A DNA stretch of 64,000 nt from NCBI GenBank assembly GCA_021817845.1, contig JAKAFW010000008.1, positions 1-64,000 of the forward strand, read 5' to 3'. The notes under the pieces are model-generated. The model had not been told where the DNA came from, made no database searches, and saw only the letters and a list, made by a program, of their open reading frames with translations. Of the stretch, positions 1 through 7,719 are shown piece after piece. The DNA is from FEN-1297 sp021817845. GTDB taxonomy: Bacteria; Bacteroidota; Ignavibacteria; Ignavibacteriales; Ignavibacteriaceae. Positions within the stretch are counted from its first letter, which is position 1, and every line of letters starts with the position of its first letter. A program made the translations under genes and the position numbers.

Positions 1-102
1 CTTAGATACAAAGCTAGTATATATATAACATCTAATCTGATTTTTGCTATTGCATCTCTGCAGCTTGGTATTTATGAACTTTTAAAAATACTAATCAATT
101 AG
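1..102 (+). CDS. C-terminal end of an unidentified protein, cut by the window edge
   Basis: Frame 1 is open from the first base to a TAG at 100-102 and gives 33 residues. They are hydrophobic in the middle (around NLIFAIASLQLGIY) and end in LLKILIN, which fits the last helix of a membrane protein. The next gene, an MBOAT acyltransferase, starts 105 bases downstream on the same strand, so a shared polysaccharide locus is possible. The family cannot be named from so short a tail, and an open frame this short could be chance. Confidence 0.4.
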   Translation, partial: LRYKASIYITSNLIFAIASLQLGIYELLKILIN

Positions 103-207
103 AAAATGTTTTGAATAATAAAAATAAAGAAATTTAAATGTTTTTCACTTTATCTTGGTTGATAGTATCAATTAAATTGTGTCTTTATATTAAGCAATTT
201 TAACATT

Positions 208-1671
208 ATGCTCTTTAATTCGCTACAATTCGCTTTTTTCTTTCTGATAGTCACTACCCTCTATTTTGCATTGCCGCACAAAATACGTTGGGCCCTATTA
301 TTAGCAAGTAGTATATATTTCTATATGGCTTTTATCCCGATTTATATACTAATTTTAGCATTTACCATAATAATAGACTACTTTGCCGGGATTTTTCTTG
401 AAAAATTAAAAGGCGAAAACAGAAAATGGTTTCTTATTTTAAGTTTAATTGCTAATATCGGAGTTTTGGCAATTTTTAAGTATTATAATTTTATTGATAG
501 AAATGTAAATTTTCTATTTCACTCATTCGGAGTAAATAACCAAATCCCTTTTCTAAATATAATTTTGCCAATAGGATTATCCTTCCATACATTTCAAGCG
601 ATGAGTTATACAATAGAAGTATATCGTGGACGTCAAAAAGCTGAGCATAATTTCGGTATTTACGCACTGTATGTAATGTTTTATCCTCAATTAGTCGCGG
701 GTCCAATTGAGAGGCCGCAGAATCTTTTGCATCAATTTTATGAAGAACATTTTTTTGAATATAAAAGGGTTACAAATGGATTAAAATTAATGGCTTGGGG
801 GTTATTTAAAAAAGTTGTTATTGCTGATAGGCTTGCAATAATTGTAAATCAGGTTTACAGTGCTCCCAAAGACTATGTTGGGTTTCAATTAATAGTTGCA
901 ACTGTATTTTTTGCAATCCAAATATATTGCGATTTTTCAGGCTATTCTGATATGGCAATTGGTGCCGCGCAAGTTATGGGTTTTAAATTGATGAAAAATT
1001 TTGACAGACCATACTATTCAAAATCAATTTCAGAATTTTGGAAGAGGTGGCACATATCTTTGTCAACTTGGTTTCGAGATTATTTGTATATTTCTTTAGG
1101 GGGAAATAGAGTCAAAATTCCACGTTGGTATTTCAATCTTTTTTTTGTGTTTTTAGTTAGTGGACTTTGGCATGGGGCAAATTGGACATTTGTAATATGG
1201 GGTGCACTGCATGGTTTTTACTTAATATTTTCCCTAATATCAGCAAAGCCTCGAAAAATATTCATAAATATATTAGGCTTACAAAAAGTTCCTATTTTAT
1301 TAAAAATATTACAAGTAATTACTGTTTTTATTCTTACCGATTTTGCATGGATATTTTTCCGGGCACAAAATTTATCGGATGCTTTTTATATAATTACTCA
1401 TCTTTTCTCAGGGCTAGGCCAATTGCGCAGTTTAAAATATGCAATTACTCTGTTGAAAGGGCTCGATTTAAATATGTATGAATTTCTAGTTTCTATGTTG
1501 TCAATAGCAGTACTAGAAATAATTCAATTTAAACAAAGAAAAACGAGCATCAGAGATTTTATTTTAACTAAACCTGTTTGGGTAAGATGGTCTGCATATT
1601 ACGCGATAATTATAATTATATTAATATTTGGAGTATTTAATAAATCACAATTTATTTACTTTCAATTTTAA
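208..1671 (+). CDS. MBOAT family O-acyltransferase (AlgI-like)
   Basis: A 487-residue polytopic membrane protein of the membrane-bound O-acyltransferase family. These enzymes move acyl (usually acetyl) groups onto extracytoplasmic polysaccharides, as AlgI and PatA do. The N-terminus has the usual LFNSLQFAFFF start, and hydrophobic segments run throughout. The family block is clear: FWKRWHISLSTWFRDYLYI, then SGLWHGANWTFVIWGALHG, with the invariant catalytic histidine at about residue 322. Length matches AlgI-type proteins (about 470-520). AlgI proteins usually work with an SGNH/AlgJ partner. None is visible here, but it may lie upstream of the window. The downstream GINT1-like and GT14 genes suggest a cell-surface glycan locus. 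The substrate is unknown. Confidence 0.93.
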   Translation: MLFNSLQFAFFFLIVTTLYFALPHKIRWALLLASSIYFYMAFIPIYILILAFTIIIDYFAGIFLEKLKGENRKWFLILSLIANIGVLAIFKYYNFIDRNVNFLFHSFGVNNQIPFLNIILPIGLSFHTFQAMSYTIEVYRGRQKAEHNFGIYALYVMFYPQLVAGPIERPQNLLHQFYEEHFFEYKRVTNGLKLMAWGLFKKVVIADRLAIIVNQVYSAPKDYVGFQLIVATVFFAIQIYCDFSGYSDMAIGAAQVMGFKLMKNFDRPYYSKSISEFWKRWHISLSTWFRDYLYISLGGNRVKIPRWYFNLFFVFLVSGLWHGANWTFVIWGALHGFYLIFSLISAKPRKIFINILGLQKVPILLKILQVITVFILTDFAWIFFRAQNLSDAFYIITHLFSGLGQLRSLKYAITLLKGLDLNMYEFLVSMLSIAVLEIIQFKQRKTSIRDFILTKPVWVRWSAYYAIIIIILIFGVFNKSQFIYFQF

Positions 1672-1951
1672 ATTTGAAATAATACTTATACAAATCGTTA
1701 CTAACTATTCTGATAATTTCTTAGTCGATGTTACAAAACATTTAATTGATTCTGCTAATTTATTTAAGTCTCATCTTCTCATTGCCAATCTTTTCCTTTC
1801 CTTTTATCGCCGGACATAGACTATAATGAACTCCTTCAGCTAAACAGGTTCCTCATTAATTTAAGGTGGATAATTTATGTAATAATCAAGCGAAAATGAT
1901 TTAAGTTTATTTGAATAATTTTGTTCTTCATTAAATAGAAACACACTTCTT

Positions 1952-2929
1952 ATGAGACGCAAAATATATGTTGCAATACTATTGACAATAATATTTTTTA
2001 CTAGTTGTATCTATGGGATACTTATTGTAAAAGAACATTTTTTCCCATATTCAATATTTAAAAACTATTATTCTTCAACTTCTAACAAAACCACAGACTG
2101 GGACTGGGCAATTGGGATTTACACTGGAAATTCACCCTTCCTATTGTCAAACCCCAAAAATATTGTCAATCCGATTTTAACTGCGAAGGATGTAACTGAT
2201 GTTGACGCAAAATTCGTAGCAGATCCGTTTATTGTAAAAACAGATTCATTATATTATATGTTCTTTGAAGTTCTAAATAAAAAAAATAATCAAGGAGATA
2301 TCGGATATGCAGAAAGTATAAATGGATTTCAATGGAAGTACGAACATATAATTTTAGATGAACCCTTTCATTTATCATTCCCTTATATTTTCAAATGGGA
2401 AAATGACTATTACATAATGCCGGAAAGTGGTCAGGATTTATCAGTAAGATTATATCAAGCAACTGACTTCCCTAAAAAATGGGAATATAAAGGAGACTTG
2501 ATAAAGGGGTATCATTTTGCTGATCCACAAATAATTAGATATAATAATTTATGGTGGTTATTCGTTTGTACACGTGAAAATGATAATCTGAATGTTTATT
2601 ACTCACAAAATTTAATGGGTCCATGGAAACAGCATCCCGAAAGTCCAGTAATAAAAAATAATCCTCATATCGCAAGAGGCGGCGGAAGAATTTTAGAATA
2701 TAATCATAGATTATTCAGATATACACAAGACTGCTTTCCCACTTATGGTATTCAAGTATTTGTATTTGAAATTACAAAATTAGATACCACTTCTTATGAA
2801 GAAAAAATAGTTGATAATAAATCAATTATTAAAGCCAGCGGATCAGGTTGGAATAAATATGGAATGCATACTGTTGATCCCATTCAAATAGGAAATGGAA
2901 AGTGGTTATCTACGGTAGATGGGTATTAA
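1952..2929 (+). CDS. Anchored beta-propeller protein resembling glucosamine inositolphosphorylceramide transferase (GINT1) family
   Basis: This 325-residue protein has one N-terminal membrane segment or uncleaved signal (about residues 5-27) and a soluble domain of repeated short beta-strand blocks. Examples are FVADPFIVKTDSLYYMFFE, YAESINGFQWKY, FPYIFKWENDYYIMPES, HFADPQIIRYNNLWWLFV and HPESPVIKN. This DPF...YYMFFE / YMMPES / ADP / GG(G)R pattern is that of the five-bladed GH43-like propeller found in GINT1-like proteins of bacterial polysaccharide loci. I recognise the family but not a bacterial activity. The frame stops at 2927-2929 soon after STVDGY. A -1 shift near 2920 would add about 17 residues (ending NWYKYYL) before a TAG at 2974-2976, so the natural C-terminus may have been lost by a small frameshift. 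Confidence 0.7.
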   Translation: MRRKIYVAILLTIIFFTSCIYGILIVKEHFFPYSIFKNYYSSTSNKTTDWDWAIGIYTGNSPFLLSNPKNIVNPILTAKDVTDVDAKFVADPFIVKTDSLYYMFFEVLNKKNNQGDIGYAESINGFQWKYEHIILDEPFHLSFPYIFKWENDYYIMPESGQDLSVRLYQATDFPKKWEYKGDLIKGYHFADPQIIRYNNLWWLFVCTRENDNLNVYYSQNLMGPWKQHPESPVIKNNPHIARGGGRILEYNHRLFRYTQDCFPTYGIQVFVFEITKLDTTSYEEKIVDNKSIIKASGSGWNKYGMHTVDPIQIGNGKWLSTVDGY

Positions 2930-3099
2930 ATTCTCTTTACATCTTCAAAGATAACTGGTATAAATATTATTTATAGAGAAAATATATTCAACCTTTGGGG
3001 CTAAGATGAAAAGGTTTTGCATAATTACTTGCAAAAGTAAATAATATATGAGAAATCTTATCAATAAATGTATCCATATATTTTATTATATATGAAATA

Positions 3100-4038
3100 A
3101 TGAAAATTGCTTATCTAATTCTTGCACATCATCAACCTGAACAAATGATTAGATTGATAAATGCTTTAAATTCAACACGGGTCTCTTTTTTCATACACGT
3201 TGATTTAAAATGTGATATTTATTTATTTAATAATTTCAACCTTGGTGCGAATGTTGTTTTCATAAATAAAAGAATATTGGTAAATCATAGCGGTTTTTCT
3301 CAGGTAAGGGCGATGATAAAGTTAATCCAGACCGCAAGTGCATTTGATAATTTTGATTATTTTATTTTTTTAAGTGGCAATGACTATCCAATTAAGGATA
3401 ACGATTACATCTATAGTTATTTGAAAAATAATTACCCAACGAATTATATAAGTTTCTATCCTTTAGTTGAAAATGCCGATTTTATTACTTATATAAAAAA
3501 ATATTATTTTTTAGATTTTATAAAAAATTCACCAAAGTTTTTACATAAACCATTATGGGTATTTCAATGGATTTTAGGAAAAGTTATTAATAATCGTCCT
3601 TTCCTTAAAGGAATGGTACCTTTTCGAGGCTCAACATCTTGGTGTTTAAATAAACAAACTATTGAATATATTATAAATTTTCTCGAATCAAAAAGAGCAA
3701 AAAAATTTATTAGATTTTTTAAATATGTATGGGATCCAGACGAAATATTTTTTCAGACTATTATTCTGAATTCTCCATTTGCTGAACAATGCCGTTTCTA
3801 TAATAAAGACGTGAAAAATTCTAAATTATGTTTGAAAAATGAGAATAAAGCCTATTTGCATTATATAAACTGGGATAGAGACAGAGAAGGTCCAGCAATT
3901 TTGAATATGAGAGATCTAAAATTATTGAAAGAATGTGATTTTTTATTTGCAAGAAAATTTGATGAATCTAAATCGCAAGAATTGTTGGACAGTTTAGATA
4001 AATATATGATTGCTAAAGCCAATAATATATTCTTGTAA
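3100..4038 (+). CDS. Beta-1,6-N-acetylglucosaminyltransferase-like glycosyltransferase (GT14, core-2/I-branching type)
   Basis: A 312-residue glycosyltransferase of the core-2/I-branching family (GT14). The N-terminus KIAYLILAHHQPEQMIRLI, then FFIHVDLKCD, then FLSGNDYPIK are the standard family blocks. The later FRGSTSWCLNKQTIEYI and VWDPDEIFFQTIILNS (DE motif) also match. Bacterial members are cytoplasmic or peripheral and add sugars to surface glycans; donor and acceptor cannot be told here. There is no signal peptide. It follows the GINT1-like gene by 170 bases in the same direction, so the MBOAT, GINT1-like and GT14 genes probably serve one surface polysaccharide. The gene is very A+T-rich, like the rest of this first block. 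Confidence 0.85.
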   Translation: MKIAYLILAHHQPEQMIRLINALNSTRVSFFIHVDLKCDIYLFNNFNLGANVVFINKRILVNHSGFSQVRAMIKLIQTASAFDNFDYFIFLSGNDYPIKDNDYIYSYLKNNYPTNYISFYPLVENADFITYIKKYYFLDFIKNSPKFLHKPLWVFQWILGKVINNRPFLKGMVPFRGSTSWCLNKQTIEYIINFLESKRAKKFIRFFKYVWDPDEIFFQTIILNSPFAEQCRFYNKDVKNSKLCLKNENKAYLHYINWDRDREGPAILNMRDLKLLKECDFLFARKFDESKSQELLDSLDKYMIAKANNIFL

Positions 4039-4210
4039 TTATTATTCTGAACAATATATTTTCCATGTACTATCAATTAAAAATCATTTCCAATTTGCCT
4101 CAAATGAAAGTTGTGTTAAATGGACAACATATGCATCCAACATGTAAAAAATGCATGGGGTTATCCAATTCTACTAATCTGATAAATTAAATCAAGAATT
4201 ATATTTTGAA

Positions 4211-5458
4211 TCACTTCGATATTATGTTTGTCGAACGAAGTTTTCTCAAAATATCAGAACTTGAATTGTTATTAAAAGGGTTATTCCAAGCGCCATGCGG
4301 GTCATAACCGGCAGATTGCCAAGCGGTAAAAGAGTTGTAAGCAGTACCTTGAATATTAGCAAAACCAGCCTGGCTTCCATCAACTCTAAAAAATAAATTG
4401 TTGTCAAAATGAAGTGCGCCGCTGCCAGACTGCTGATAAACAAAATACCCATTTCCATGAGTTGAATTAGCAAAAAATATAATATTATTTTTAAATGTTA
4501 AATTATCAATTGCTGCAGCGTTATGTATCATTATGCCAATGTGCCCAGTAAGGGAATCATTCATAATGAAAGTGTTGTTATATACTTTACTATTCCTTAC
4601 AGCATATTGTGCATAAGCACCTTCCTGACTGAAAGACATACCCAGAGCATAGGCAACATTAGGATTATCGACAATAACATTATTATAAAACTCTAAAGAA
4701 TCACTTGCTTGATCTTGATAATTTTCCTCATTGCCTTCAAACCAATTATATCTTATAATAGGATGGGGCACTCGACCATTTGGATTAACATTAACATTTA
4801 CATGAATACCATCGCCTGTGTTATTAATGAATTTATTATATTCAACAATTTGATAGCCACCACCTCCAAGATAAAGTCCATGAGGATAAGGATAATTCGC
4901 AGCGCCAGGGGCAGCATTTTTGAAGACACTATGTCCAATGTAAGTATAATATGATTCCCCTATATAAACAGTTTGAGCTTCATGATAGTTACCGTCAAAT
5001 ACACACGAATCAATAGTCAAATAATTGACAGTATTTACATCAAGGCATTCAACAGCACCATTATAAAACTCAATAGATCTAAAGGTTATATGGTTTTTAT
5101 CTTGTAACTGGGCACAATATTGCCGGGTATTCTGAGCATCAATAACAGGCAAATTTCCTGCACCATAAGAAGTAAAGGTTAAATAACTTGTATTTGGAAG
5201 TAGAGTATATCCATTAAATATTTGCCCTTTCTGGAAAGCGATAATATCGCCGCTTGCAAAAGTAAAGTTATTTACTTTGTTGATTGTTTGCCAGGCTGAG
5301 CTTGGGGATAATCCCGAATTGTTATCATTACCATTTGTCGCATCTACATAATAAGTTGATGCAAAAGTGAGATTTGAAATTAATATGAATGTAATTTGAA
5401 GTTTTGTAAAAATCCGGTTAATAAATCTCCTACCAATATTGAAGGAATCACAATTCAT
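4211..5458 (-). CDS. Truncated paralogue of the right-handed beta-helix surface protein
   Basis: A 415-residue exported protein with an N-terminal hydrophobic signal (about residues 15-34) followed by ASTYYVDATNGNDNNSG, the usual start of secreted parallel beta-helix proteins. Residues from about 33 to 393 are almost identical to the 654-residue protein at 7720-9684, including at DNA level. Homology stops at AWNNPF. The full copy goes on with about 265 residues (a last coil, a beta-sandwich and dockerin-like loops), whereas this one ends after about 20 unrelated residues. The signal peptide is also unrelated to that of the full copy. The gene looks like a duplicated central segment captured between new ends. 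It may still make a secreted beta-helix, but it has no dockerin-like part and no T9SS tail. Confidence 0.72.
   Translation of the reverse strand: MNCDSFNIGRRFINRIFTKLQITFILISNLTFASTYYVDATNGNDNNSGLSPSSAWQTINKVNNFTFASGDIIAFQKGQIFNGYTLLPNTSYLTFTSYGAGNLPVIDAQNTRQYCAQLQDKNHITFRSIEFYNGAVECLDVNTVNYLTIDSCVFDGNYHEAQTVYIGESYYTYIGHSVFKNAAPGAANYPYPHGLYLGGGGYQIVEYNKFINNTGDGIHVNVNVNPNGRVPHPIIRYNWFEGNEENYQDQASDSLEFYNNVIVDNPNVAYALGMSFSQEGAYAQYAVRNSKVYNNTFIMNDSLTGHIGIMIHNAAAIDNLTFKNNIIFFANSTHGNGYFVYQQSGSGALHFDNNLFFRVDGSQAGFANIQGTAYNSFTAWQSAGYDPHGAWNNPFNNNSSSDILRKLRSTNIISK
4278..5366. repeat. Long direct repeat, copy A (beta-helix coding segment)
   Basis: About 1,089 bases match 8534-9622 in the same orientation at an offset of 4256, with only scattered single-base differences (for example ccatgagttg here against ccacgagttg there). 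The matching block ends abruptly at both sides inside the coding frames, which shows a recent segmental duplication or gene conversion. Confidence 0.9.
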
Positions 5459-5601
5459 TTTTATAAATAAAATCCTTATTCAAAACTAGTGAAGTAAGAA
5501 CCAACTAAGTATTTCTCACTTTCATGTACAATAATTCAAGTAATCTGATATATTTTAATATACTGGAAATTATTATATAAAACAATAAGCTTGAATAATG
5601 T

Positions 5602-5706
5602 CACAGGGAATAATCTGTCCCACTTAAAATTGTTTATTGACAAAAGTTTTAGCATTGTTCAATATATCAAAATCATAAAGAAAAATATCTTTAAAACGTT
5701 TTTAAT
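5602..5706 (-). pseudogene. Degraded third copy of the cohesin-like T9SS gene (signal peptide remnant)
   Basis: Read on the minus strand from 5706, the DNA aligns base by base with the start of the 6818 gene. The start codon has become ATT, followed by codons for KNVLKIFFF, a hydrophobic stretch and then an in-frame TGA. After the signal-peptide region and a garbled match to VVNGQF, it jumps to a piece resembling the SGTDY segment (agtgggacagatta), so most of the domain is deleted. The spacer just upstream (5713-5728) also resembles the spacer between the two intact copies. It is therefore a relic of tandem duplication, not a gene. Confidence 0.7.
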
Positions 5707-5729
5707 AATTACTAGAATGTTAAACATTC

Positions 5730-6818
5730 TTATTTTAATAATAGCATTTTCCGAATTTGCACAAAGCTTTTACTAGAAATTTTATAAAAATAAATTCCGC
5801 TGCTAAGTTTACTTGCATTAAAAGTAATTAAATAAGTTCCAGCTTCTTTTTCTCCATCGAATAATCTTGCAACCTCTCTACCTGTTATATCATATACTTT
5901 AATATTAACGAAAGATTTATTCGGTACGGAAAATTTAATTGTAGTACTTGGATTGAACGGATTGGGATAATTCTGGAATAATACATAATCCTTTGGCGTT
6001 AAATTTATTTCGATCTCTTTTGAATATTTGTAATCGCCGTTAATATCTATTTGTTTTAATCTATAAATAAAATTGTTCTGAAGTGGATTATTATCTTCAA
6101 AGCTATAAGACTTTTGTGAATTGGATGTTCCACTCCCTGCAACAAAACCAATATTTTCCCAGATTAAACTATCGCTCTTTTTTGCTCTTTGAATTTCAAA
6201 ACCATAATTATTTATTTCAGTCGCAGTTTGCCAATTTAGTTCCACATGGTTATTATCAATATCAGCGGTGAATGTTGTCAATTCTACAGGGAGTGGGGAA
6301 GTATTCAAATTAGTAAAAGTTCCTTTAGTCCAAATAGTTGAATTATTAGCATCAAATATTGCCCAGTTACTATTTGCAGTTTGCCATGCTAAATTTGAAG
6401 AGCCTAAATGGTTAATTGTATTAAAAGTAATTGTTGCTACATCCATCCATCCCGGATTCTTTGTTACTAAAGTGCCATTGTTTGAATTTAGTAATTCAAT
6501 ATTTAACCATATTTCGTTTGCAACTGGTCTAGTTATAGTCCCAGGCGAATAATTTCCTCCGCTAAAATTTAAGAAAGTATAATCTGTTCCACTTACAGGC
6601 CTAGTGGGAAAAGATAACGCTGTGGTATCATAATTAAAAATAATGGTAGATGTTCCTAATCCATTAGTGCCGGTGTTCGTATTAATCTGGATTTTAATTG
6701 TGTAGGTTGATCCGCTCTGATTTATTACAACAAATTGCCCGTTGACAACTGTTTGAGCATTGCTCGATATATAAAATACCAGAATCAAAAAGAAAAATAT
6801 CTTCAAAACGTTTTTCAT
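5730..6818 (-). CDS. T9SS-sorted surface protein: cohesin-like domain, FN3-like domain, type A sorting domain
   Basis: A 362-residue secreted protein. Residues 1-21 are a signal peptide ending SSNAQ. Residues about 24-170 form a beta-sandwich with alternating strands (GTSTIIFNYDTTALSF; VATITFNTINH) that looks like the cohesin fold; this is inference from pattern. Residues about 176-275 are the FN3-like domain common in these proteins (LPVELTTFTA, ELNWQTATEINNYGFEIQR). Residues about 283-362 are a type A sorting domain (NYPNPFNPSTTIKF, VYDITGREVARL, GIYFYKI), which directs export by the type IX system and anchoring at the surface. It lies 24 bases downstream of a shorter paralogue; the first 170 residues of the two are nearly identical. 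Start ATG 6818 follows the pattern of the paralogue. Confidence 0.88.
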   Translation of the reverse strand: MKNVLKIFFFLILVFYISSNAQTVVNGQFVVINQSGSTYTIKIQINTNTGTNGLGTSTIIFNYDTTALSFPTRPVSGTDYTFLNFSGGNYSPGTITRPVANEIWLNIELLNSNNGTLVTKNPGWMDVATITFNTINHLGSSNLAWQTANSNWAIFDANNSTIWTKGTFTNLNTSPLPVELTTFTADIDNNHVELNWQTATEINNYGFEIQRAKKSDSLIWENIGFVAGSGTSNSQKSYSFEDNNPLQNNFIYRLKQIDINGDYKYSKEIEINLTPKDYVLFQNYPNPFNPSTTIKFSVPNKSFVNIKVYDITGREVARLFDGEKEAGTYLITFNASKLSSGIYFYKISSKSFVQIRKMLLLK

Positions 6819-6842
6819 AATTACTTCGAATGTAAACCATTC

Positions 6843-7667
6843 TTATTTTAATAATATCATCTTCCGAATTTGTACAAAGCTTTCACTAGTAATTTTATAA
6901 AAATACACCCCACTGCTAAGTTTACTTGCATTAAAATTAATTGAATAAGTTCCGGCTTCCTTGTTGTCATTTAACAATGTAGCGATCTCTTTGCCGGTTA
7001 TATCATACACTTTTATATTTACTAAAGATCTTTTAGGTATAGCAAATTTTATTGTAGTACTTGGATTAAATGGATTAGGATAATTTTGGAATAATTCATA
7101 ATCTTTAGGAATAGCTGGTATAGAGGATGTTTCTAATGTAAGTGATGGCGCTGTTAAATTTGTAAATGTAGCATTTGTCCAAATAGTTGAATTATTAGCA
7201 TCAAATATTGCCCAGTTACTATTAGCAGTTTGCCATGCTAAATTTGAAGAGTCCGGATGGTTAATTGTATTAAAAGTAATTGTTGCTACATCAATCCATC
7301 CTGGATTCTTTGTTACTAAAGTTCCATTGTTTGAATTTAGTAATTCAATATTTAGCCATATTTGGTTTGCAACTGGTCTTGTTACAGTCCCAGGAGAATA
7401 ATTTCCTCCGCTGAAATTTAGGAAAGTATAATCTGTCCCACTTACAGGTGTAGAGGGAAAAGATAGCGCTGTTGTATCAAAATTAAAAATAATAGTAGAT
7501 GTTCCTAATCCATTAGTGCCGGTGTTCGTATTAATCTGGATTTTAATTGTGTAGGTTGATCCGCTCTGATTTGTTACAACAAATTGCCCGTTGACAACTG
7601 CTTGAGCATTCACCGATACAACTAATACAAGAATCACAAAGAAGAATATTTTCAAAAGATTTTTCAT
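6843..7667 (-). CDS. T9SS-sorted surface protein: cohesin-like domain plus type A sorting domain
   Basis: A 274-residue shorter paralogue of the preceding gene. It has a signal peptide (about residues 1-21), one cohesin-like beta-sandwich to about residue 170, a short linker (LTLETSSIPAIPKDYELF) and a type A T9SS sorting domain (NYPNPFNPSTTIKF, VYDITGKEIATL, GVYFYKI). The FN3-like module of the neighbour is missing. Two adjacent ATGs exist at 7670 and 7667. I chose 7667 because it aligns with the paralogue start and leaves about five bases after the GGAG ribosome site. It lies 53 bases downstream of the beta-helix gene and probably shares its transcript. Family and export route are clear; the ligand is unknown. 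Confidence 0.85.
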   Translation of the reverse strand: MKNLLKIFFFVILVLVVSVNAQAVVNGQFVVTNQSGSTYTIKIQINTNTGTNGLGTSTIIFNFDTTALSFPSTPVSGTDYTFLNFSGGNYSPGTVTRPVANQIWLNIELLNSNNGTLVTKNPGWIDVATITFNTINHPDSSNLAWQTANSNWAIFDANNSTIWTNATFTNLTAPSLTLETSSIPAIPKDYELFQNYPNPFNPSTTIKFAIPKRSLVNIKVYDITGKEIATLLNDNKEAGTYSINFNASKLSSGVYFYKITSESFVQIRKMILLK

Positions 7668-7719
7668 CATTACTCCAAATTCATATTAAATTATTGAAAT
7701 TTGATTTTACATAAATTAT

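Noticed and set aside
1628..1819. 63-codon frame after the MBOAT gene
   Set aside because: Overlaps the end of the MBOAT gene in another frame and has no coding character.
4709..4954. Plus-strand 81-codon frame identical to one at 8965-9210
   Set aside because: Both are antisense shadows of the duplicated beta-helix segment. They are identical only because the DNA was duplicated; no ribosome site or domain.
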